Source: Elgaria multicarinata webbii
Lineage: Eukaryota; Chordata; Lepidosauria; Squamata; Anguidae
Assembly (NCBI RefSeq): GCF_023053635.1
Contig: NC_086183.1
Span: 35,507,501 to 35,571,500 of the forward strand
Direction: 5' to 3'
DNA length: 64,000 nucleotides
The notes under the pieces were generated by a model. The model did not search any database. It was not told where the DNA came from and was given only the letters and a program-made list of their open reading frames with translations. This document shows, one piece after another, positions 43,801 to 53,600 of this stretch (positions are counted from its first letter, which is position 1; each line of letters begins with the position of its first letter). Both the position numbers and the translations under genes were made by a program.

Positions 43801-46800
43801 CTATTCTATGATTCTATGATTCTTCCCCAGCCTGGCGTGTGGCTGCTGCCGGGGATGGAACCCAGGACCACCAACCCACAAAGCAAGGGCTCTGCCCCTG
43901 AGCCACGGCCCCTCTCCCCATTTCCAGCACAGACAGACTTCCATGTCAGTGCAAAGCCTGGTGACTTGAAAGCATACATCCCACATTTCACAGTTGCAGC
44001 TCTTAGACAATCATCCCCCTCCACTCTGTTAGCAAACCCAGTGGCTACCATAGATCTAGAGGCATTTATCGGCCTGCTCGGCTGGGTTTTCAAGATATTT
44101 GGACCAATCCGCAGCCCTGGGGTGGCCCCATTCAGCGCCTGCAGCCACCTGGCCTAGCAACATTTCAGGCGGCATAGTTCTACAGGGCGAGGTCCACGCC
44201 TGCGTTTGGGCTGGAGGGAGACTGGGGGTTGGGCTGGGACAGTACCTCACCCAAATCAGCCACCGCTGTAAATGTTGTGGACCTCCCTGTGGCTGGAAAC
44301 ACTATATTCCCCCCTCCCCGCCCCACTCAGTCCTGCCTGGCCTGTTTGTGGACACCTTCCTGTGAGGTGTTTTTGTGGAGCACTTTCTTAGCGATGGGGG
44401 AGGAGGCAAAGAGAGGATACAGGTGAGGAGACTGTCCTCGTGGCCTCCTTCTTTAAAACAGCACTGAAGTCAAAGGCACCTCGAAGCCCCGGGCAGCTTT
44501 GGGGGCTCCTGGTCTTTGGAGGCTGTCCTGTGTGTCCCTCCACCAAGGAAGGAAAAGTGGGTGGAGACCATGTTCTAGGGCCTTCTCTGTGGCAGCACCC
44601 CGAATGCCCCTAGGGAGGTGAGACTAGCTCCAACTTTGCTCAGTTCCAGGCAGGCACTGAAGACATTTTTGTTTCATTCAGTTTTAGTGGTTCTTATACG
44701 GGGTTGATGCTGCTCTCTGGGGTTTTAATGACAATGGAACCAGTTACCTAGGGAGGTTGTGGGTTCTCCCACACTCGAGGCCTTCAAGAGGCAGCTGGAC
44801 AACCATCTGTCAGGGATGCTTCAGGGTGGATTCCTGCACTGAGCAGGGGGTTGGACTCGATGGCCTTGTAGGCCCCTTTCAACTCTGCTATTCTATGATT
44901 CTATGATAGTTATGCTGTGAATCTGGTTTGTTGTTTTGGATGTTTTAATGCTTTTTCTTTTGTACACTGCCTTGCAACCCCTGTTTAGACTAAAAGAAGG
45001 GTTCTAAATATTAATTAAAACGTAAATGTACTTCAGACCAGATAGACCCAGGTTTGAACCCAGCATCCCAAACAGGTCAAAGCACAGTCTGAGGCAATTG
45101 CAGTGTTTCACTTGGTGTTTGGGGTCCAAAATATCTCCCAACAGGTTGATGCTACTTTACTCCCCATATATAACTTTCTGGAGGGGCAGCTGCGTTCTTG
45201 TCACACCAAACCCAAAAGTCCTTTAAACACCTCAAAGTCTAACAGACCCATTATGGCTGGACACTTCTGTGGACGTTTCATGATGAAGTGGACTCCAGAC
45301 CCCAAAAGCTTGCATCATCATAATAGATCTGTTAGTCTCATAAGGTATGACAGGACTGTTGTTTTTGGAAAGACAACAGATTAACAAAAGGCTTTATTTA
45401 GGGATTACAAAAATCCCACGGTATCCAGGTTGTTTTCTCCAACTGCCAGGCCCCAACTGACACCCTCAGTTCCCCCTCCCCCACCAGAAGACAGTGCAAA
45501 GGACGGGGGCCACTCCAGTTACGAGGGGGTGGGCAGAGGACAGGTGGCAGAAGCCAGCCACACATTAGGAAGCTGCCCAAAGAACATTTATTGATCACTG
45601 ACAACTGTATAAGTGATTTGTTATTAAATGGGTTATATCTTGCTCCATTTCCCTCTGTTACTAGATCCATCCATTTGAAAAAGAATAGGACTAAATCGTT
45701 TTTAGGTTATTCTTATTTTATTGTGCTTTTGAATTAAACTGTTATCTTTTGTTGATTATGCAGGTTTTTTAAAACGGTCCCCACTAAAACTATAAAGAAG
45801 GAAGCGTAAATGAAAACTATGAGCCAGGGTCACCCAAGCTTTGCTCTGGATAGGAAAAAGTGTGCCTCTGAACATGTGCAAGGTGCCTTCCATCAGCACT
45901 GAGTAATGAAGGAGCGTGAGTCCAGGTAGAGGGAAGCCCTCATACACAGAGGTGCCCAGGCCTCCTTATCCATCAGCAAATAGCGGGGTGGGGGTGGGGG
46001 ACACACACCCCAAGAGCCCTTTTACTCCTCTCCATCATTCCAGGGCACACCAGACTCCTCACATGGGCAAAGGCACAAATGCCCACCACCATCCGGGCCA
46101 GCTGGGAAATGGCAACAGAGCCTTTCCAGACACTGGAAAGTGGGGCAAGAGGCTACGGGCACAGACCTGCTTCCCCCTTTCCACACGGCACACTCCAGCA
46201 GGCAGAACGGGAAAGCAGAGCACCGCAGCTGTGCAACAGAGGGAGAATTCTGCGGCATGCTGCTTCACCCATCTATACATCACACATATATTCCTTCCAA
46301 TCATTTCGCTCGCTTGGTATGTGCCCTTCCATAACAAGGCAATGGTGTGGTGGTGGTGGGGAGCCCAGCTACCTCTGCAAGGTTAAGGGGGGAGGGGGCT
46401 GGGAGAAGAGACCGAAAGCAGGAAGCGGAGAGAGTGAGGGGCGCCACATGCAGGCAGACTCCACACCTAGACAAGGAAGTCCAGGAGGGCAGCCATTCAC
46501 TTGGTGAGTCAGGCAAACATAGCTGCGGTGACCTCACTCCAAACAGGTTGAACCAGTTTGGGGGGACAGTTGCCCAACCCAGGAGAACCCAGCTAGATCA
46601 GGTTTTGCTCACCTTCCTGTCACTGCCAGTTCAGCAGGAGGGCAGGCACAACCACCACCTCCCCTGACCCCCAAACGTGCCCCCTTGCACCCACAGCCTG
46701 TGGAAGGGGGCACATCAATCCAGGCTCCAGGGCTTTAAAATTCTCCCTCCTCAGCTGCCAGCAGAATAAAACCCTCTCGACACCCGTGGGGCCAGCCCAC

Positions 46801-48043
46801 TGCTTTCCCAGCCCCACAACAAAGGGGGTCTTGCCTCCTTGGCTCCAGAAAGCACAGACTGACTTTGGTCTTAGAATACAGGGGCGGGGATGGGGTGGTG
46901 GGAGATTAACGGGAGAGGCTGGCTGTCATGTTGGGGACTGTCCCCACCAAAACAGCCCGTTCACAAAGACTGGGCCCTTGACCCTCCCTCCACCCCTGTG
47001 CCAAGCTGCCAGGGCAACTCGGGCATGCCAACTGAGCCCTGCTGGCACAACAGGGGCCGCACCCGTTCTGGATGGGACTGGTGCCATGACTCGCCTTGGG
47101 CCTTTGTCTGTGCCCCCCACCCCACCCCACCCCCTCCACACCTGGAGCCAAGCATAAACACGGAACACTTCCTCCTGCAGAGCCTGGGAAGGGCAGGAAG
47201 CTCACTCTTCCTGGCCGGGGCTCCTCCTGCCCCCCCTAGGGGTCTGCCTCCAACCACTGGCATCACAAGTCCGGTGGCGCTGGCAGAGGCCTGGCTAGGC
47301 CAACAGCATGAGGCAGCCGCTCTGCCCAGCTCCCTCCATGCATCACTGACCCACCCCGAGGCTGCCCCTCGCGGCCAGAAGAGTGCTCGTCAGGTGCAGC
47401 CCAGGAGAACAGCCGCCTGCCGCTCAACACGCACCTGGGCACCTCCACGCCCGGGCGGGGGCTCCGTGGCGCCCCTTGCCCGGAGCTCAGCCTGGACAGA
47501 GAGGGGGAAGCGCCGTCCCGGCCCCCAAAAGGGGCCCCCCGACTGGCAAGGGGCCAGGCGCCCGTCCCGCCCCCACCTGTGCGCCACAGAAGCACGGGCA
47601 GCCCCCCCCCCCGCGGCAGCTCGCCGGGGGAGGGATCCGCCCTCCTGCTCCGTACCACACCTCCCTCCCCCCGCAACTGAGACTTCTACGGCGCCACAGC
47701 TGGCCGAGGCAGGCGGGCAGCGAGCCCCTCCCCCGGCCAGGCAAAGCGCAGCCTCGCCCAAAGCGGGCAGGGGGCGGAGAGGCGGACCCCTCCCCCAGGA
47801 CGGCCATCACAGGCCAGGAGAGCTCGGGGACAGAACTCCAAGCCCGAGCCTTCCTCCCCTCCCCCCACGGCAGGAAAGAGGGCACTTGTGGCGGCCGAGG
47901 CCGAGGCTCCCCCAAACGCACGGGGATCGGGGCTCCCGCTCACCTGGCAGCGAGCCTGCCGCGGCGCCCAGCACCAACACGGCGCCCAGCACCAGCGCCA
48001 TCACGGGGCCTCGCGCGCGCACCGCTCGCCCCATCGCAGCCAT
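40823..48043 (-). CDS. SPINT2: Kunitz-type protease inhibitor 2 (HAI-2)
   Basis: Type I membrane serine-protease inhibitor of epithelia (HGF activator, matriptase, prostasin). Six coding exons on the minus strand: 48043-47944, 43169-43005, 42414-42367, 42032-41868, 41526-41458 and 40989-40823; every intron is phase 1; 237 residues (human 252). A signal peptide ([15 protein letters not shown]) is in exon 1. Kunitz domain 1 carries [20 protein letters not shown], Kunitz domain 2 [20 protein letters not shown]; each has six cysteines and Arg as P1 residue right after the second Cys, so both should inhibit trypsin-like proteases. NAT in the first domain is a conserved glycosylation site. A short acidic linker exon separates the domains. 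The last exon has a membrane segment ([20 protein letters not shown]) and a short tail ending AYTL. MAAMGRA is chosen as start because it precedes the signal peptide in a CpG island. Confidence 0.95.
43556..43913 (-). repeat. tRNA-derived SINE split by a CR1 insertion
   Basis: The right part (43824-43913) carries the reverse complement of the tRNA-like head (CTGAGCCACGGCCCC), and the left part (43556-43675) the SINE tail (GGAAGCTGCCTTCTGCTGAG). Between them lies a CR1 3' fragment. Confidence 0.75.
43676..43823 (+). repeat. CR1 3'-tail fragment inserted in the SINE
   Basis: ACTAGAGGCCTTCAAGAGGC, AGCAGGGGGTTGGACTCGAT and a terminal TTCTATGATTCTATGATTCT identify a CR1 3' end in plus orientation. 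Confidence 0.88.
44573..45010 (+). repeat. LINE 3' end split by a CR1 insertion
   Basis: GGCCTTCTCTGTGGCAGCAC and TAGGGAGGTGAGACTAGCTC to the left, and TGGATGTTTTAATGC and TTGTACACTGCCTTGCAACC to the right, are the ORF2 end and 3' UTR of an L2/CR1-clade LINE in plus orientation. The CR1 piece at 44731-44908 interrupts it. Confidence 0.65.
44731..44908 (+). repeat. CR1 3'-tail fragment inserted in an older LINE
   Basis: AATGGAACCAGTTACCTAGG, GGACAACCATCTGTCAGGGA and a final TTCTATGATTCTATGAT match the CR1 3' end at 32290-32480 nearly base for base. Confidence 0.88.
45230..45370 (-). repeat. Old interspersed repeat (amniote SINE-like)
   Basis: CTTCATGATGAAGTGGACTC-like text with AAAAGCTTGCATC and ATCTGTTAGTCTCATAAGGT resembles a repeat seen widely in reptiles, orientation uncertain, decayed. 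Confidence 0.4.
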
Positions 48044-48400
48044 CACACTCCGCGGGAGGAATGCGTGCCCCGCCGCCGCGGCCGCGGCCAGACCCCGCAG
48101 GTGAGCCACGCCCCCTGCCCCGACACCCAATCGCGCCGCCCGACGTCACAACGGGGGAGCGCCACGTCCCCCCCACCGCCGCACCTGCACAGGGGAGGGA
48201 GGCAGGGAGGCCACGCCCACTTCGTTTGCATAGCCTGAACCCCTGGAAAGACCCGGATACGAAGCAGCTCGACGGGACCCGCGAGAGAAGGAGAGCGCCC
48301 TCGGCCTCCTGCGTGCTCGGGAGCGGCTCGGACTGTGGCGAGCCTCCCGCCCCGCTCGCTGGGGCGCCCGTGCAGCAGTTTCCCTTCCTCCTCCCCTGTC
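47350..48400 (-). promoter_or_regulatory. SPINT2: CpG island and likely SPINT2 promoter
   Basis: CpG-dense DNA surrounds exon 1 (47944-48043) and extends about 350 bases upstream of its start codon. No TATA box is evident. Confidence 0.65.
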
Positions 48401-49485
48401 CTCAGGAGGTGGCGAGAGAGGCGGGGAGCGTCGGGGGCGATGGGTTAGTGGGGAGGGCGAAGCCCCCTCCCGCAGCAGGAACCCATTACCCAGGCAGGGC
48501 AAACTGAGGCAGGCAAGGTAACTTCGAAACCACGAGTCCCCCCAGCACAGGGAGGCCGCGGGGCTCGGGGCCTTATAGCAACCCGAAGCGGGCCTCTGAG
48601 CCCACATGGCTGCGCGCTGCAGAGAAGGCAGGTAACTACTGCAAGGCCTCGAGGACAAAGCAGACTGAAAAATAAGGGGGGCAGCGAAAGGGGGGCTCTG
48701 ACACCCTCCACGCCTCTCCACAATCCCGCTGACCCTCCCAGGCGTGGAAAAGAGAAAGTGGTGAATGGTTAAAAAGTGGGGGGGGGTAGCGAGGAGTTGG
48801 ACGCGCGCGCCCCCTTCCTCTAGTTTGAAAACATACGAGTTGTTTCAAATCTAAAAGAAATCGCTATGTGTTCTTCTGAGCCCTGCGAGGACGCTGCCAG
48901 CCTGCTACAGACACCCACACTCCTCTAGGGGGCAGCAGGCGCTGACGGGAGATTTTAAAGAAGATCCGATGCAAATGCCTGGCTGTGACGGGCCAGGACC
49001 AAATGTGGGAGCCCAGCAGAGCGGCCCCGCTGGATCCAATGCCGCTGGCTGCCATGGAGAAATCCCATTGGGAGGGGGACAGGAGGAAGAGGGAGAGGCG
49101 GGGAGCCTTCGCACGAGCCCTGCCCAGGCACTAACGGGAGCTGCGCGGGGAGGAGAGGAGGCGAGAGACCTGGGCTGCCCCATCTGCTCTTCTGTGGGGA
49201 AGGGAGAGAAAACGGCCTTGGCTGGCAGTTCAGCCACCCCGCCCTTAATAAGACACTGCTCTGGCCCCAGCCCTGCTCACGCCCCTGAGAGGCATTTGCA
49301 TGTTGGGACATGCCCCAGTCGCCACATTCACCCAATGAAGGCCACGTTCAGTTGGGCCCTGAAGAACGGGCGTGTGAAGACGCCAAAACTGCACCCCATT
49401 GTGTCTTACGGGTGTGTTTTGTGGGGAGGGCAGTCCTGCTCCCGGTTCCAAGCAGAATCAGGGCCCTGAAACCGAGCCTGAAATT

Positions 49486-49880
49486 TATTTATTTATTTAT
49501 TACATTTTTATACCGCCCAATAGCCAAAGCTCTCTGGGCGGTTCACAAAAATTAAAACCATAATAAAACAAGCAACAGGTTAAAAACACAAATACAAAAT
49601 ATAGTATAAAAAGCACTGTAAAAGCACCTCCCTTCTCCCGGCCCCCAGGGGTGGATCATCCATGGATGAGGAATCTGCAAACAATGCCCAGCTGCCAACC
49701 GGGATTTCCTGGAGATCTTTTGGGGGGGATCCTCTCCCCTCCCAGACTGCCAGAGCTCATACTGCTGGTTAAATCTTTCTCGGCTGTCATCTTGTGCCAT
49801 GATGGGCTGGGATCCTTTTACTGGCACGTGAATTGTCCCACCAAGCTTGGCGCACACGTTGCGTTTCACTCCCACTTGCT
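49486..49880 (-). repeat. LINE 3'-end fragment
   Basis: It starts with TTTATTTATTTATTACATTT, then ACCGCCCAATAGCCAAAGCT and GGCGGTTCACAAAAATTAAA, and continues for 400 bases into coding-like remnants on the minus strand. Same family as 54328-54811, 5'-truncated and decayed. Confidence 0.7.
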
Positions 49881-50387
49881 TGCTCTCTGAGGCTTCTCAG
49901 CCAAATTCTCCTGCCTGTCTCCAGGGTCCCTTAAACATCACAGAATCCACCCTGCATGGCCAGCAGTGATACAAAGGCCTGGGGAGAGGGAAAGGAGGGG
50001 GGGTCGGAGCCCCCCTGCTGAGATGCCAGCCCTTGGAGCATGGCTGGCCATCTGTGCCCTCGGATGCAACCGTTTTCAAGGATGGAAGAGGGATGGAGCA
50101 GGTGCCATCGAAACCTAAATACTTCTGCTCAGTGGATGCGTGGATCTCTGTGACTCAGCTCCCTGGTGTCTCCCCAGGAATGAAAGTCTCTACCCAGATT
50201 CAGGGCAAGTGAAGACAGCAACTGGTCAAGGCCATGAAGTTGTTCCACAAGAATTGTGTGTGCGTGCGCGTGCCTGCCTGCCCGCCCTTGTGGGATGACA
50301 TTAAGATAGTCCAGCCTAGGTGGTTTGTGCTCTGGCAACCTCTCAGTTGCACTCCTGCAAGGCATCCTGAGTGGGGCTGCCCTCAGA

Positions 50388-50505
50388 ACAGGGATAGGGA
50401 ATGTGTGGCCCTCCAGATGTTGGACTGAAACTCCCATCATGCCTCCCTGTTGGCTTTGCTGGCTAGGTCTGATGGGAATGGAGGTCCAATAACAGCTGGA
50501 AGGCT
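50388..50505. repeat. Palindromic MITE-like repeat
   Basis: GTGGCCCTCCAGATGTTGGA on the left is roughly mirrored by TCCAATAACAGCTGGAAGGC on the right, around a core with CTCCCATCATGC. This is a common non-autonomous DNA element in squamates, by memory. Confidence 0.65.
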
Positions 50506-52179
50506 CAGGTTTCCCCCCTCCCCCGCTCTAAAAGCTGCAGCTGCTGCAGAATGCAGCATCATTCCAGAATTTTCGCTGGGGGGCAGCAGCAGAGACGTTC
50601 CTCCCCTCTGTAGAGAGCCTTGTTTCGTTCCAGCCCCAGTTTGAGGCTGGAAGCCATATATGGTTGGGGACCCCAGGACAGCACCCCCATCCCAGCCAGC
50701 CTGGCTGACTGCTGAGGGAGGTGAGTCAGTGGCACCCCAAGAGAAGACCCTATGTGGCGCCTATCTGTGCAACTCCTTTCCAGAGGAGTTTGCCTGGGAC
50801 CACCTTTGCTGTGCTTCAGGTGCCAGGTAGAAAGGTCTCTATCTGCCCCCCAGACCTTTGGCATTCTGTGTATTTTAAATAAATATAATAATATTTTAAA
50901 GGTTTGCTTTTATGTTCACACTCCAGGCTGCTTTTTAGTCCTTTGAAAAGGACTGTTTTATGTGCATCTTTTACTATTTTGATCAGTGTAAACTGCCCCA
51001 AGATCGTTGGATGAAGAGCAGCATCAAAATCTACCAAATAATTAAAAAGACCCTGGGCAGGGGAAAGGGAGCCTTGTCCCCTCCATGGTGGAGGTGGGTG
51101 GGTCTCTACAGCTTGTCTGCAGTTCAGAGGTGGCTGGGAATTGCACAGAGAGGCCAAAATGGGTGGGGCATCCCCAGTGCCCCCTTAATGATTGCTGCCT
51201 TGCTTTCCAGGGTTGGCTTGGGGAAAACAGGATGCAGGAGGGGGCGCAGGTGTGGGGTGGGGGGAACCAGCCATGCTTGAAGGGATGCCCATGTTGTGCC
51301 CCCCTCCACTGCAATGGGGGGGGGGCGTTTGGAAAGGCCTTGGCCTCTAGAGCCCTGGAGCGCATGCTGGGCCTCAAGATTCTGCAGCCCATCAAGAGCC
51401 CAAGGAGACACAAGGGCTCCCTCCAGGTGCAAAGGGCTCCCTCGCCGGCCAAAGCAGCTTCCACTCATGGAGGGAATCCAGCCCTCGGTGGAGGCCGCTT
51501 TTTTGCTGGAACAAGCAGAGGAAGCATCGCTTCCTTCCTTCCGTCCCTCCTCCCCAGCTGTCTGTTTTGCTTTTTGCTGAGCCGTGGGAGGGATTTGTGA
51601 GTCAGACCTGGGTCAGTGAAACCCATCTCGCCTGATCTACCAGCTCCACAAGAGCCCCACAGAGGCCTCCAAAATGGGATTCTCCTCTAATGGCCTATTT
51701 TGGGGGGGGGGGTTCTGCTTTGGAGGGTGCAGGACAGGGAGCCCCTTCTCTTTGGGTTTCTCCAACTCCAGTCACATCCTCTGGATTTATCTTGGTCCGC
51801 AACTCCTCTGCAATCCTCCGTTTCCCAGCATGGCTGCCTGCATCAACCAGCCACCCTGGAGCCAACTGCCCCCCCCCCATACTACTGGGTGGCCACCGTG
51901 CCAGGCTTTAGGTGCCCAGTTCAGCAGGGCCAGCTTTTCGGTGAGAGATGCCCAGGTGGGCGCTGAGGGCCCTTTTGGCTGATGGGGAGAGTGTTGGGCT
52001 CCTCTTCCAGATATCATGGGTCTGGCTGGGCTCTGCTCTCAGTAGGCCACCGTTTCCCAGGGGTTGGGAAACCCACCCCCCACGTTGATTCTGTTTCTGT
52101 CCCCATAATGAGGGCAGAGAGAAATGGCCCACCCAACTACTGGGAAGCTGGCTGGCTGCAGATCCAGACACCAGATACC

Positions 52180-53600
52180 TCTGGATAGAGTTGGGGGGGG
52201 GGGGGGCAGCAGGCGACGGCTGTCGCCGCAGCCGCCGCCTTCATCCTCTGCTGGGGGAGGGATCCCAACTGCATCTGGCTGGGCCCTGCGGGGCGGGGGG
52301 GGGGGGCGGGAAGAAGGCTGAACTAGATGGACCCCTGTCTGCTCCAGCCATTCTGGCAAGATGGGGGAGGGGTGCACAGCCAGGCTCCCCCGCAGCTCCT
52401 GTGCCAGCCACTCGCACGCACCCCTCGGAACTGAGCGGGGCTTCGCTCGGATAACGCGGGCGGGCGTGGGGGCGGGGGAGCTCCCGCCCAGGAGAGGGAG
52501 GAGGCCGCCAGGGCGCCGTCCTGGTGCTGCGGCTCTCCTGGACGGGGCGGCCGGGAGGGGGCTCTCCCGAGCAGCGGCAGCAGCCCCTTCCTCTGCCCGG
52601 GCTCGCGGGGGCATCTCGCAGCCGGTGGGACTGAGGGGCGGGCCGCGCCTTGGAGGACCGCCCACCCCCACCGGCCCCGCCCCTCCCTCCCTCGGCCGCT
52701 AAAAGGCGCTGGCCGGCCACGGGGGCCCCGTCTAGCAGGGACGAGCGACGAGCGATGGCGGCGCACCGGGTCGGGAGGCGCCTGGGGCGGGCTTCGCCGG
52801 CGCGCTCTGCCGGGCTCTCTCCGGGGGGAGCGCGAGCGGAGCGGACGCCCAGCCCGGGCATCCAGCGGCGCCAGGCGCGGGTCACCGTCAAGTACGACCG
52901 GCGGGAGCTGCAGCGGCGCCTCGACACAGAGAAGTGGATCGACGGCCGCCTCGAGGAGCTCTACCGGGGGCGGGTGAGTCTCTGCCGTCCGCCCCGTCCG
53001 GAAGCTGCAAGAGCGGCGGGGGCGGGGGACCCCCCTCCCCGGACCGTGGAAGCCTTCGCGGGGAAAGGCCGGCGGAGGCAGACCCGGCCGTGGCCCGGTG
53101 GCCGGAACCGGCGCGCCCGCTCCTCGCCTTGCAGCCCGGGGGCCCCCCGTGCGACGCGGGGGCCTCGTGGACGCGGGAGCGGCAGAGGCGGCGAGCGGCT
53201 ATCTCGCCGGCAGCGGGCGCCGACTCGCCTCGAGTTTCGGCTGCTGGCCATCATGCCCTGCCGGGGCCGGCGCCCGCCCATCCCCCGCCTCTGGGCTGCT
53301 GCTCTGCAGACCCTCCCAGCAGACAAGGGGTTAATCCCAGCCCCAGCTGCTGCCCCACCCGCAGGCGCTGCTCTTCGGGGAGGGCTCTGCTGTTGCCATC
53401 TGCCCTGCCAGGGAGGCGCATCTGCTGCGGGAGCCCCAGGCGCCGGGAGCAGAGTAGAAGCGAGCCCGGCGGCGCCCCCGCCGCGCCGGCTTGGCTCCGG
53501 GTCTGCCTTCCTCCGAGGCGACGGGGCTCTGCGCGAGGAGGGCGGGCTTCCGCGGGTCGCAAGCGGGAAGCGCCGGAAGAGTTGGGGCGGCTTCTTTACG
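52180..53600 (+). promoter_or_regulatory. PPP1R14A: CpG island and likely PPP1R14A promoter
   Basis: CpG-dense block around exon 1. A TATA-like CTAAAAGG at 52699-52706 lies about 50 bases before the start codon, which would suit a tissue-restricted (smooth-muscle) promoter. Confidence 0.6.

Larger units (their letters stand above)
43170..47943 (-). other. SPINT2: SPINT2 intron 1
   Basis: A 4.8-kb intron with a dense set of old repeats at 43.55-45.4 kb (see separate entries), AT-rich sequence at 45.6-45.9 kb and otherwise unique DNA. No additional exon is supported. Confidence 0.7.
48401..52180. other. Intergenic region between SPINT2 and PPP1R14A (divergent)
   Basis: I see no gene. It holds a LINE tail at 49486-49880, a palindromic MITE at 50388-50505 and otherwise unrecognised sequence. 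As the two flanking genes point away from each other, distal control elements for either could lie here. Confidence 0.55.

Noticed and set aside
46890-48507. Long plus-strand open frames over the SPINT2 promoter
   Set aside because: They are produced by CpG-island composition. They are antisense to SPINT2 exon 1 and proline/arginine-rich without domains.
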